Origin: Candidatus Zixiibacteriota bacterium
GTDB taxonomy: Bacteria > SM23-81 > DAOVCL01
Reading direction: 5' to 3'
DNA length: 7,823 nt
Assembly: GCA_030670005.1 (NCBI GenBank)
Contig: DAOVCL010000091.1
Location: 1 to 7,823 of the forward strand
The position numbers and the translations under genes were made by a program. Positions 1 to 6,441 of the stretch are shown piece by piece (position 1 is the stretch's first letter; each line of letters opens with the position of its first letter). The notes under the pieces are model-generated. The model had not been told where the DNA came from. It ran no database searches and was given only the letters and a program-made list of their open reading frames with translations.

Positions 1-978
1 CTTGATCTCTCCCATCCTCTCACTGGCTCCAAATTGCTCATCTTCCCGGTTTACTGGTTAACCCTGGCTGTTGGGTTGTTCTTGCACCGTTGGCTGCTAC
101 TGCTGATTGGGAGAAAACTTTACTCTCTGGGGCTGAGGAGGCGGCGAGCGATGATCATTGGCGCCACTGAGAGGAGCAGAGAATTGGCCGAGTATCTGAG
201 GAGGAATGGTAAGCTTGGCTACCAGTTAGTTGGCTTTGAGGGATACGAGGATCTTCGGGGGATGGTCAGGAGGGGGAAGGTGGAGGAGGCCATCATCGCG
301 GATCTACCTAACCCGGATGGGACCCTGGAGGAGATCGTGGCCAAATGTGCTGGAATGGATATGGAATTTAAGATCTCCCCACACCTTCGCCCTTGGGTCA
401 GGGGGATGAAGACCGGGTCGGCCTGGGCTTCGTCGTTGATCAGGGTTTTCCCCAATCCTTTGAGGAGCTGGGAGTGGGGAGTCAAGAGAGGAGTGGATGT
501 GACGGTTTCCCTTTTTGTTCTGGTTTTTTCGGCTCCTCTCCGGCTCCTGGCTAAGCTCCGTGGTGGACGTCGACCTCGAGTCTCATCATTGGTCAAGGAG
601 GAGAGGATGGGTAAAGGGGGGAATACCTTCGGGCTTTATACCTTTTCTGAGGAGATGGGATTCCCCCGTTCTCTGGCAGACATCCCACAGTACTTCAATG
701 TCCTCAAGGGGAATATGAGCCTGGTGGGCCCTCGGGCCAGGCCACCAGATCCCCAGTCCGCAGGGGTGAAGGACACCACTGTGGCTAGAATATTTTTAGT
801 TCGACCGGGGATAACCAATCTGGCCCAGATCAGGGGGAGGAGGGAAGGGTCAGAAGGGGAGACGGAGGATGACCTGGATTATCTGGAATGTATCTCCCTG
901 AGGCTGGATCTTCGCATTTTGTGTCGGAAAGTGATTTCCTCAGTTGGGAGGGGAAACAGAGAAGGGGAAAGGAATTGA
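1..978 (+). CDS. Polyprenyl-phosphate sugar-phosphotransferase-like protein, 5' end outside the window, probably catalytically impaired
   Basis: The frame is open from base 1, so the gene begins upstream; the TTG at 34 is not a convincing start. The 325 visible residues show one membrane helix (about 12-35, probably the last of an N-terminal bundle), a Rossmann-like domain opening with RRRAMIIGATE (about 48-125), then a C-terminal bacterial sugar transferase domain starting at KRGVDVTVSL. Family marks kept are EERMGKGG, PQYFNVLKGNMSLVGPRA, RPGITNLAQIRGR and the LRLDLRIL tail. The family normally transfers a sugar phosphate from a UDP-sugar to undecaprenyl phosphate, starting exopolysaccharide or O-antigen units at the inner membrane. 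Two things are odd. The usual SLDELPQ segment reads SLADIPQ (codons 225-230), so the Asp-Glu catalytic pair is Ala-Asp. The stretch between the KFRSM-like segment (here TFSEEM) and this motif is much shorter than usual. The frame is intact, which suggests a retained non-catalytic paralogue rather than a decayed gene. Family assignment is firm; activity is doubtful. Confidence 0.85.
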   Translation, partial: LDLSHPLTGSKLLIFPVYWLTLAVGLFLHRWLLLLIGRKLYSLGLRRRRAMIIGATERSRELAEYLRRNGKLGYQLVGFEGYEDLRGMVRRGKVEEAIIADLPNPDGTLEEIVAKCAGMDMEFKISPHLRPWVRGMKTGSAWASSLIRVFPNPLRSWEWGVKRGVDVTVSLFVLVFSAPLRLLAKLRGGRRPRVSSLVKEERMGKGGNTFGLYTFSEEMGFPRSLADIPQYFNVLKGNMSLVGPRARPPDPQSAGVKDTTVARIFLVRPGITNLAQIRGRREGSEGETEDDLDYLECISLRLDLRILCRKVISSVGRGNREGERN

Positions 979-1002
979 GAGTTAACCCCAGATTATGCAC
1001 CA

Positions 1003-1070
1003 GCGAAGCTTCGCCTTCTTGGCCCGGGCGGGCAAACCGGTGAGGTGGGGACAACCCAAATTGGGCCAGG
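1003..1070. repeat. GC-rich inverted repeats downstream of the sugar transferase gene
   Basis: A perfect 12-bp palindrome GCGAAGCTTCGC lies at 1003-1014. A second pairing of about 8 bp (one G-T wobble) joins 1018-1025 with 1063-1070. They begin 25 bp after the stop codon and could end the transcript, but no T-run follows, so a Rho-independent terminator is not supported. They may equally be REP-like intergenic repeats. Confidence 0.4.
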
Positions 1071-1086
1071 CTTCGAATTGCAAAAT

Positions 1087-1189
1087 CACCCCGTTAAATA
1101 TTTGCTTATTTTAAAAGGTAGAATCCTTTTTCTAATAATTTTGTATCCTCACCTCTAATTCTTGGTTGGACTTACTATTTAACGGGGTG
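1087..1189. mobile_element. MITE-like element of 103 bp with 14-bp terminal inverted repeats
   Basis: CACCCCGTTAAATA (1087-1100) is the exact reverse complement of TATTTAACGGGGTG (1176-1189). Directly outside both ends is AAAAT (1082-1086 and 1190-1194), which fits a 5-bp target-site duplication, although an A-rich word can match by chance and the inverted match can be read one base pair longer. The interior is AT-rich, codes for nothing, and holds a small hairpin (AAAAGG 1113-1118 with CCTTTT 1125-1130). The structure fits a non-autonomous foldback element or a large REP-like palindrome. I cannot name the transposase family that would recognise these ends. Confidence 0.55.
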
Positions 1190-1312
1190 AAAATGCAAAG
1201 TGCAAAAGGCAAAATTACTTTCGCCTACAGGTTTGATAAAACGCAAGAGTTCGCAGGAAGCAGGGATCAGGAAAACAGAGCGATTTCCAGAATTATCAAG
1301 GTTTGGAAGTTA

Positions 1313-1399
1313 TGAATCAGTTAAAGTAGGTATCGGACTTAATTCTTAATTTTTAATTCTTAATTGCTGTTTATTCCTGACCTCTGTGAACTGTTACCA
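1313..1399 (+). repeat. Dispersed intergenic repeat, copy A (upstream of serS)
   Basis: Aligned with 6671-6743, this copy shares 62 of 73 positions, and 9 of the 11 differences are transitions. It is longer by 14 bp because of a tandem duplication (1341-1354 AATTCTTAATTTTT, then 1355-1368 AATTCTTAATTGCT). Both copies run from TGAATCAGTT through TTCTTAAT and TGCTGTT to GTGAACT and end just before a ribosome binding site. It could carry the promoter (TTAAAG, then AT-rich TTCTTAAT), but that is only inference. Confidence 0.75.
1341..1368 (+). repeat. 14-bp tandem duplication inside repeat copy A
   Basis: Two adjacent 14-bp units agree at 12 positions (AATTCTTAATTTTT and AATTCTTAATTGCT). Copy B at 6671-6743 has a single unit, so the duplication probably arose in copy A. 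Confidence 0.7.
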
Positions 1400-1405
1400 G
1401 GGGAG
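1399..1405 (+). promoter_or_regulatory. Ribosome binding site of serS
   Basis: AGGGGAG lies 4 nt before ATG 1410. It supports ATG 1410 over the in-frame GTG at 1386, which falls inside the dispersed repeat and would add eight residues not typical of seryl-tRNA synthetases. Confidence 0.75.
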
Positions 1406-1409
1406 CAAT

Positions 1410-2675
1410 ATGCTTGACCAGGGTTTTGTGAGGGAGAATATAGAATTGGTGGAGAAGGGGGCAAGGGGAAGAGGGGAAAAGGTTGACCTGCAGCTCTTCT
1501 TGGAGCTTGACCAAAGATGGAGGGAGCTTTTGGCGCAGAGGGACAGCCTCAAGCACCAGAGAAATGTCGCCTCCCAGAGTATTGGACAACTGGTGAAAGA
1601 GGGCCAGAGGGCAGAGGAGGAGATAGCTAGGATGAAGGGGCTGGGCCAAAGGATAAAGGGGCTTGATGAGGAGGTGAAGACCTTGGAGAATAGGCTGAGG
1701 GGGGTGATGCTCTCCATCCCCAATCTTCCCCATTCATCTGTCCCCGTAGGCCGTGGAGATGAGGAGAACCCGGTGGTGAGGACCTGGGGGGAGAAGCCCG
1801 GATTCGATTTCCCGCCCCGGGATCATCTCCAGTTAGGGGGATTGTTGGGCCTCTTTGACTTTGGTCGGGGGAGCAAGTTGGCCGGTTCCGGTTTCCCCCT
1901 CTATAAAGGTTTGGGGGCCAGGTTGGAGAGGGCTTTGGTGAACTTTATGCTCGACCTACACACCCAGAAGCACGGCTACTTAGAGATCTCTCCTCCCTTT
2001 TTGGCCAACAGGAGCTGTATGGAGGGCACGGGCCAACTTCCCAAGCTGGAGGAGGATATGTATCTCTGTGAGCATGACGATCTCTTCCTTATCCCTACCG
2101 CTGAGGTGCCCGTTACCAACCTTCATCGGGAGGAGATCTTGGATGGGGATGACCTCCCCCTGAAGTATGTGGCCTATACCCCCTGCTTCCGCCGGGAGGC
2201 CGGCTCCTATGGTAAGGGAACAAGGGGTTTCCTCAGGGTGCACCAGTTCGATAAGGTGGAATTGGTTAAATTCGTTAGACCTGAGGGCTCCTACCAGGAG
2301 TTAGAGGATCTGTTGGGTGAGGCGGAGGAGGTGCTCAGGCTTTTGGGACTATCATATCGGGTAAGGCTACTCTGCACCGGGGACCTCAGCTTTGCCGCAG
2401 CCAAATGCTATGATATCGATGTGTGGGCCCCGGGGGAGGGCAAGTATTTAGAGGTCTCCTCCTGTAGCAACTACGAGGACTTCCAGGCTCGCCGCGCGGG
2501 GATAAGGTTCAGGGATGGTGGAAAAGTAAGATTTGTCCACACCCTCAATGGCTCCGGAGTGGCCACGGCCAGGTTGCTTGTTGCCCTGCTGGAGACCTAT
2601 CAGACCAGGGAGGCAGAGCTGATCGTTCCCCCAGTTCTCCGACCCTATCTGGATGGTAGGGAAAAGATAGGATGA
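1410..2675 (+). CDS. serS: Seryl-tRNA synthetase
   Basis: This class II aminoacyl-tRNA synthetase charges tRNA-Ser (and tRNA-Sec where present) with serine in the cytoplasm, using ATP. The 421-residue length is normal for bacterial SerRS. Residues about 27-100 form the charged coiled-coil arm that grips the long variable arm of tRNA-Ser. The catalytic core follows: GTGQLPKLEEDMY (207-219), the serine-binding TAE (230-232), motif 2 around CFRREAGSYGKGTRG (259-273) with RVHQFDKVE (276-284), SSCSNYEDFQARR (350-362), and motif 3 with NGSGVATARLL (380-390), whose Arg388 contacts ATP. The start MLDQGFVREN matches the family (often MLD...REN) and has a ribosome binding site. Its TGA stop overlaps the ATG of the next gene as ATGA, so it leads a tight operon with signalling genes, which is unusual company for serS. 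No T-box leader is visible. Function is certain. Confidence 0.98.
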   Translation: MLDQGFVRENIELVEKGARGRGEKVDLQLFLELDQRWRELLAQRDSLKHQRNVASQSIGQLVKEGQRAEEEIARMKGLGQRIKGLDEEVKTLENRLRGVMLSIPNLPHSSVPVGRGDEENPVVRTWGEKPGFDFPPRDHLQLGGLLGLFDFGRGSKLAGSGFPLYKGLGARLERALVNFMLDLHTQKHGYLEISPPFLANRSCMEGTGQLPKLEEDMYLCEHDDLFLIPTAEVPVTNLHREEILDGDDLPLKYVAYTPCFRREAGSYGKGTRGFLRVHQFDKVELVKFVRPEGSYQELEDLLGEAEEVLRLLGLSYRVRLLCTGDLSFAAAKCYDIDVWAPGEGKYLEVSSCSNYEDFQARRAGIRFRDGGKVRFVHTLNGSGVATARLLVALLETYQTREAELIVPPVLRPYLDGREKIG

Positions 2676-3853
2676 GAACTATAAGGTCCAAGGGCCATCT
2701 TAAGGTCTTCCTCATCTGGGGAGCGGTGGTTATCGTGATAGGCTTCCTCGCCTATGCCCAATGGCTGGCGCATAAGCTGAGGGAGGATGGCATCCGGGTA
2801 TCCCATACCTATGCCAGGCTCTGGTCATTGGCCGTCTCGGGGAGGGTAACAGACAAGGATGTCAACTTCATCTTTGAGGAGATCATCGAGAAATCCAACT
2901 TCCCCATTATTATGACTGACCCCCAGGGCCAGCCTAAGTTCTGGCGGGGGGTGGGGATCTCCTGGAGGAACCCCAGCAAAGAAGATCTGGATAGGCTAAA
3001 GCGGATGGTAAAAGAGATGGACTCCGCACATCCACCCGTTCCCATCTCCATAGAGGAGAAACCCCTGGGCAAATTCCATTATGGCGATTCCTGGATAGTC
3101 AATCAGTTGAAGTGGATGCCATTTGTGGGAGTGGGGGTGGTTGGTCTCTTTCTCCTGGTGGGGCTTATTGGCTATAGGAACATAAAGAGAGGTGAGCAGA
3201 GGTCGATCTGGGTGGGGATGGCCAAGGAGACAGCCCACCAGTTAGGGACCCCTATATCCTCCCTCTGGGGGTGGCTGGAGCTCCTCAAGGGAAAGGAGAA
3301 GGGAGCTCCCTCTACCTCGGAGATCATTGGGGAGATGGAGGGGGATGTGGCTAGGCTCTCCCGGATTGCCTCCAGGTTTGGCCAGATAGGTTCTCCACCG
3401 GAGTTGAAGAGTATAGAGATCCTTCCCCTTCTCAGGGATATAGTCGGTTACTTCCGCAACCGTAGCTCCCAGAAGGTGGAGATCTTAGAGGATTATGGGG
3501 CTCTGGGGTCGGTAAGGGGCAACAGGGAACTTCTTTTCTGGGCGGTGGAAAATCTGATAAAGAACTCCTTGGACTCCCTTAGGGGGAAGGGGGGGAAGAT
3601 TACAGTTTCGGCGGGGATGGAGAAGGGAAGGGTGCATATCAGGGTTAGGGATGAGGGAAAGGGCATACCCTCGAGGCTGCGGGGAAAGGTCTTTACCCCC
3701 GGTTTTACTACCAAGAAGGGGGGATGGGGCTTAGGGTTGACCTTAGCCCAGAGGATAGTGGAGGAATACCACAGGGGAAAGCTCTCATTGGTTCAGAGCT
3801 CCCCTACGGGGACAACCTTTGAAATCAGTCTAAATATGGAGGGAGATGGATAG
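2672..3853 (+). CDS. Membrane sensor histidine kinase, cognate partner of the PorX-like regulator (PorY-like role)
   Basis: This inner-membrane histidine kinase of 393 residues has two membrane helices (about 12-31 and 149-168) enclosing an extracytoplasmic sensor domain of about 115 residues. That domain contains FPIIMTDPQGQPKFW (77-91), which resembles a PAS-type core. No HAMP or cytoplasmic PAS domain separates helix 2 from the H-box, GMAKETAHQLGTPISSL (182-198), with phospho-acceptor His189. The ATPase domain is complete: N-box ENLIKNSLDSL (293-303), G1 DEGKGIP (327-333), F-box FTPGFTT (341-347) and G2 GGWGLGLTLAQ (350-360). The H-box wording is typical of kinases of the Bacteroidota/FCB kind. 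The gene overlaps serS by 4 bp and the next gene by 8 bp, so it is translationally coupled to the regulator it most likely phosphorylates. The ligand is unknown. In Porphyromonas PorY partners PorX, but I have not shown orthology here. Confidence 0.93.
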   Translation: MRTIRSKGHLKVFLIWGAVVIVIGFLAYAQWLAHKLREDGIRVSHTYARLWSLAVSGRVTDKDVNFIFEEIIEKSNFPIIMTDPQGQPKFWRGVGISWRNPSKEDLDRLKRMVKEMDSAHPPVPISIEEKPLGKFHYGDSWIVNQLKWMPFVGVGVVGLFLLVGLIGYRNIKRGEQRSIWVGMAKETAHQLGTPISSLWGWLELLKGKEKGAPSTSEIIGEMEGDVARLSRIASRFGQIGSPPELKSIEILPLLRDIVGYFRNRSSQKVEILEDYGALGSVRGNRELLFWAVENLIKNSLDSLRGKGGKITVSAGMEKGRVHIRVRDEGKGIPSRLRGKVFTPGFTTKKGGWGLGLTLAQRIVEEYHRGKLSLVQSSPTGTTFEISLNMEGDG

Positions 3854-5399
3854 GAAAAGGATCCTGTGGGTAGACGATGAGATTGAACAGCTCCGCCCAC
3901 ACATTATCCTCCTCAGGGAGAAGGGGTATCAGGTGGAGACTGCCTCCAATGGGGAAGATGCGATGGATATGGTTACAGGGGGGGGTTACGATATCATCCT
4001 ACTTGACCAGATGATGCCTGGGGCCGATGGTCTTACCACCTTGGAGAGGATCAGGGAAGTAAACCCTATTGTGCCGGTGGTGCTGGTTACAAAGAGCGAG
4101 GAGGAGGAGCTGATGGAGGAGGCCATAGGCAAGGAGGTCAGCGACTTCCTTACCAAGCCGGTGAACCCCAGCCAGGTCCTCTCCGTCTGTAAGAGAATCA
4201 TAGAGGGCAGGAGGATAGTGGAGAGTAAGATGCCCCAAGAGTATGTGGCCCAATCCAGCCAACTGAGAAACCTGCTTTTGAGTGGGCCCCACTGGAAGGA
4301 CTGGATAGAGATCCACAGGATACTCTCCGAATGGGATCTGAAGCTGGACGGTTACCAGGAGGCGGGTTTGGAGCAGGCCCAGAGGGACCAGAGGAGGGAG
4401 TTCAACCTTGAGTTTGGCAAATACATAGAGGCCTGGTATCCCAGATGGCTGCGCGATGAGGATCCCCCTCCCTTATCGGTGGACCTGGTGGCCAACTATC
4501 TCTATCCCCTCTTGGCCTCCAAGAGACAGGCTTTCTTCATAGTGGTGGACTGTATGAGACTGGACCAGTGGCTGAAGATTGAACCCCTTTTGACCGACTA
4601 TTTTGATGTAAAGAGGGACTATTACTACTCCATAATTCCCACTGCTACCCCATACTCCCGCAATGCCATCTTCAGTGGCCTCTTCCCCTCCGAGATCGTC
4701 CAGTTCTATCCTCGGCTCTGGTCTGAGGGGGCGGATGAGGAGAGAAGCAGGAACCGGTATGAGAAGGAGCTGTTGGATAACCAACTGGGAAGAATGGGGC
4801 TCAAGTTCAAACTTGAGCCCAAGTATGTGAAGGTGGTGAAGGCCTCAGAGGGAGAGGAGCTGGTGCAGAGGATTTCCTCCTTTGCCCAGATCCCCTTAGT
4901 CTCCTTGGTATTCAACTTCCTGGACCTTTTGACCCATGGGAGGTCAGAATCTGAGCTGTTGAAAGAGTTGGCCTCGGATGAGTCGGCCTTCAGGTCGGTG
5001 ATGAGATCCTGGTTTGAACACTCCTCCCTCTTTGAGATATTGAGGTTTATCTCCAGGAGGGATTCTGTGGTCGTCCTCACCACGGATCATGGGAGCATCC
5101 TGGGAAATAGGGGCACGAAGGCCTATGGGAAGAAGGACACATCCACCAATCTGCGGTATAAGTATGGGGACAATCTGAACTGTGACCGCAGAGAGGCTAT
5201 CCTGATTAGGGACCCCGCCGACTATAAGTTGCCCAAGTTGAATATCAGCACCAACTACATAGTGGCCAAGGAGGACTATTACTTTGTCTATCCCACCCGC
5301 TATCATGAATACCTGAATAGGTATCGCAACAGCTTTCAGCACGGTGGCGTCTCCTTAGAGGAGATGATCCTCCCCGTGGTTACCCTAAACCCTAGATAG
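3846..5399 (+). CDS. porX: PorX-like response regulator with receiver and PglZ (alkaline-phosphatase-like) domains
   Basis: The 517-residue protein has the domain order and length of PorX. The receiver domain (about 4-120) shows the acidic pair D10-D11, phospho-acceptor D54 in ILLDQMMPG, T82 in VTKSEEE and K104 in FLTKPVNP. A helical linker (about 125-225) leads to a PglZ/alkaline-phosphatase-superfamily domain with every expected metal ligand: D235 (FIVVDCMRLD), a Thr nucleophile in PTATPYSRN (T266 or T268), D360 and H364 (NFLDLLTHGRS), D414-H415 (TTDHGS) and H499 (FQHGG). In Bacteroidota, PorX controls the T9SS and its zinc domain is reported to hydrolyse oligonucleotides. Here the same chemistry is inferred. 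It has no DNA-binding output domain. The start ATG 3846 overlaps the kinase stop and has GGAGG 3 nt upstream; it gives the natural N-terminus MDRKRILWVDDE. The sorting-tail remnant near 7600 supports a T9SS context, although PorX-like proteins also occur without proven T9SS. Confidence 0.93.
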   Translation: MDRKRILWVDDEIEQLRPHIILLREKGYQVETASNGEDAMDMVTGGGYDIILLDQMMPGADGLTTLERIREVNPIVPVVLVTKSEEEELMEEAIGKEVSDFLTKPVNPSQVLSVCKRIIEGRRIVESKMPQEYVAQSSQLRNLLLSGPHWKDWIEIHRILSEWDLKLDGYQEAGLEQAQRDQRREFNLEFGKYIEAWYPRWLRDEDPPPLSVDLVANYLYPLLASKRQAFFIVVDCMRLDQWLKIEPLLTDYFDVKRDYYYSIIPTATPYSRNAIFSGLFPSEIVQFYPRLWSEGADEERSRNRYEKELLDNQLGRMGLKFKLEPKYVKVVKASEGEELVQRISSFAQIPLVSLVFNFLDLLTHGRSESELLKELASDESAFRSVMRSWFEHSSLFEILRFISRRDSVVVLTTDHGSILGNRGTKAYGKKDTSTNLRYKYGDNLNCDRREAILIRDPADYKLPKLNISTNYIVAKEDYYFVYPTRYHEYLNRYRNSFQHGGVSLEEMILPVVTLNPR

Positions 5400-5404
5400 G
5401 TGGG
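5397..5404 (+). promoter_or_regulatory. Ribosome binding site deciding the TTG start of the UbiA gene
   Basis: TAGGTGGG begins at the TAG stop of the upstream gene and ends 3 nt before TTG 5408. The spacing is tight, and termination and re-initiation would be coupled. TTG codons at 5420 and 5432 are less likely alternatives because they lack such a site. Confidence 0.5.
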
Positions 5405-5407
5405 CAT

Positions 5408-6328
5408 TTGGCTTCTGGGTTGTGGAAGTGCTTGGACCACCTATTTCTCCTCAGGCCTGTGCTTATGCCTCCCTTGTGGACGATCCTTCTTCTGGGCTAC
5501 TATCAGGGGAGGAGGCTTGGCAATCTTGGTCCCTTGGGCCGCACATTCCTCTTCTCCACCTTCCTTATGGGAGCCATATACATCCTCAATCAACTGAGGG
5601 ATATAGAGTCAGATCGGATAAACAGAAAGCTCTTTCTCCTCCCTGAAGGATGGGTGAGCAGTTGGTCTGCCTGGGCCGAGGCCATCATCCTCTTTCTCTT
5701 GGCAGGATTTGGGACTTTCAAGATCGCTCCCCCACTTGGTTTTGCCTTCCTTTTTGCTATGATTCTGGGAGCCGCTTACAGCTTTCCTCCCCTCTCCCTT
5801 AAGGATAGACCCTGGGGAGGGCTACTGGCCAATATGCTCGGCCACGGTCTCTTGGCCTTCTCCTTCGGCTGGCTGACCGCCTCTCCCTTCTTTAGCCTCA
5901 AGCTCCTTTGCTATTCCCTTCCCTATGGACCGGCCATTGGGGCGGTCTATCTGAACACCACCTTGCCGGACAGGGAAGGAGATAGGATCGTGGGGAAGAG
6001 GACCTTAGGGGTTATCTGGGGGAGAAGGAGGGTGGTTCTCCTCTCCACCATTTTTGTCCTCTTGGCCGCTGGAGGGGGCTACCTGAACGGGGATCTCCCC
6101 CTTTTGGCCTCATCGCTTGTGGTCTTGCCCCTCTTTGTGCGGGCAAACTTCGGCTCAGGTATGGAGGTGGTAGTGAGGGCAACCAAGGTCTCCATCCTGG
6201 TCCTCTCTGGAGCTGCTTGTCTCTTTTTCCCCTGGTATTTCCTGCTCCTAGTGGTGGGACTCATAGGCTCCAGATTCTATTATCGGAGGAGGTTTGATCT
6301 GGCCTATCCCAGCCTGCGGGGATCTTAA
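5408..6328 (+). CDS. UbiA-family prenyltransferase
   Basis: This integral membrane protein of 306 residues, with about eight or nine hydrophobic helices, has the marks of UbiA enzymes, which attach an isoprenoid diphosphate to an acceptor inside the membrane with magnesium. The first Asp-rich motif is NQLRDIESDRINRK (61-74); the usual form is NDxxDxxxD, so the second position is Gln instead of Asp. The second motif is DREGD (188-192) in LPDREGDRIVGKRTLGV, and YSFPPLSLKDRP (124-135) is the common loop between them. The acceptor cannot be told: quinone precursors, glycerol-phosphate lipids and haem are all made by this family, and no quinone or haem gene lies nearby. It starts at TTG 5408, 8 nt after the porX stop, and is probably the last gene of the operon. 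Two further open frames inside it on the + strand are shadows. Confidence 0.9.
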   Translation: MASGLWKCLDHLFLLRPVLMPPLWTILLLGYYQGRRLGNLGPLGRTFLFSTFLMGAIYILNQLRDIESDRINRKLFLLPEGWVSSWSAWAEAIILFLLAGFGTFKIAPPLGFAFLFAMILGAAYSFPPLSLKDRPWGGLLANMLGHGLLAFSFGWLTASPFFSLKLLCYSLPYGPAIGAVYLNTTLPDREGDRIVGKRTLGVIWGRRRVVLLSTIFVLLAAGGGYLNGDLPLLASSLVVLPLFVRANFGSGMEVVVRATKVSILVLSGAACLFFPWYFLLLVVGLIGSRFYYRRRFDLAYPSLRGS

Positions 6329-6337
6329 ATCAGTTCT

Positions 6338-6408
6338 CAGGGGTCAGCTTTCAGGTATCAGGAAAAACCCCTGTCAACTGATGACTGCCAACCGACTGCT
6401 GACCCCTG
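6338..6408. repeat. Inverted repeat with 11-bp arms just after the UbiA gene
   Basis: CAGGGGTCAGC (6338-6348) pairs exactly with GCTGACCCCTG (6398-6408) across a 49-bp loop. The loop and right arm also contain a direct repeat, ACCCCTGTCAAC (6366-6377) and ACCCCTGTGAAC (6402-6413), and CTGATGACTG-like words. The final TGACCCCTGTGAACT (6400-6414) matches the end of the dispersed repeat copies at 1378-1392 and 6722-6736. Confidence 0.65.
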
Positions 6409-6441
6409 TGAACTTAGCGCCCTGCGTGTGGGCTCTATGGG

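Larger units (their letters stand above)
979..1409. other. Intergenic region of 431 bp, no convincing gene
   Basis: This gap holds GC-rich inverted repeats (1003-1070), a MITE-like element (1087-1189), an A-rich stretch with repeated TGCAAA/GCAAAA words (1191-1215), and copy A of the dispersed repeat that runs to the serS ribosome binding site. No tRNA, riboswitch or T-box that I can recognise is present ahead of serS. The serS promoter must lie here or in the repeat, but no clear -35/-10 pair stands out. Confidence 0.7.

Noticed and set aside
34..36. TTG at 34 as the start of the sugar transferase gene
   Set aside because: The frame is open to base 1 and the preceding residues (LDLSHPLTGSK) fit the linker between membrane helices in the family, so the true start is outside the window.
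1193..1315. 40-codon frame starting at ATG 1193 with GGGGTG upstream
   Set aside because: The apparent ribosome binding site is the end of the MITE-like inverted repeat, the frame runs into the dispersed repeat, and the peptide shows no known pattern.
1313..1399. T-box or riboswitch leader for serS
   Set aside because: No T-box sequence or specifier-type stem is recognisable, and the segment is instead a repeat shared with an unrelated gene.
1386..1409. GTG at 1386 as the serS start
   Set aside because: It lies inside the dispersed repeat and adds residues not typical of the family; ATG 1410 has AGGGGAG 4 nt upstream and gives the family start MLD.
3999..4316. Open frames on the minus strand inside the kinase, porX and serS genes
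   Set aside because: They lie opposite genes with firm motif support, have no ribosome binding sites or recognisable domains, and are expected from the composition.
5400..5646. Two overlapping + strand frames at 5400-5597 and 5422-5646
   Set aside because: They are shadows in other frames of the UbiA-family gene, which has the clear motifs.
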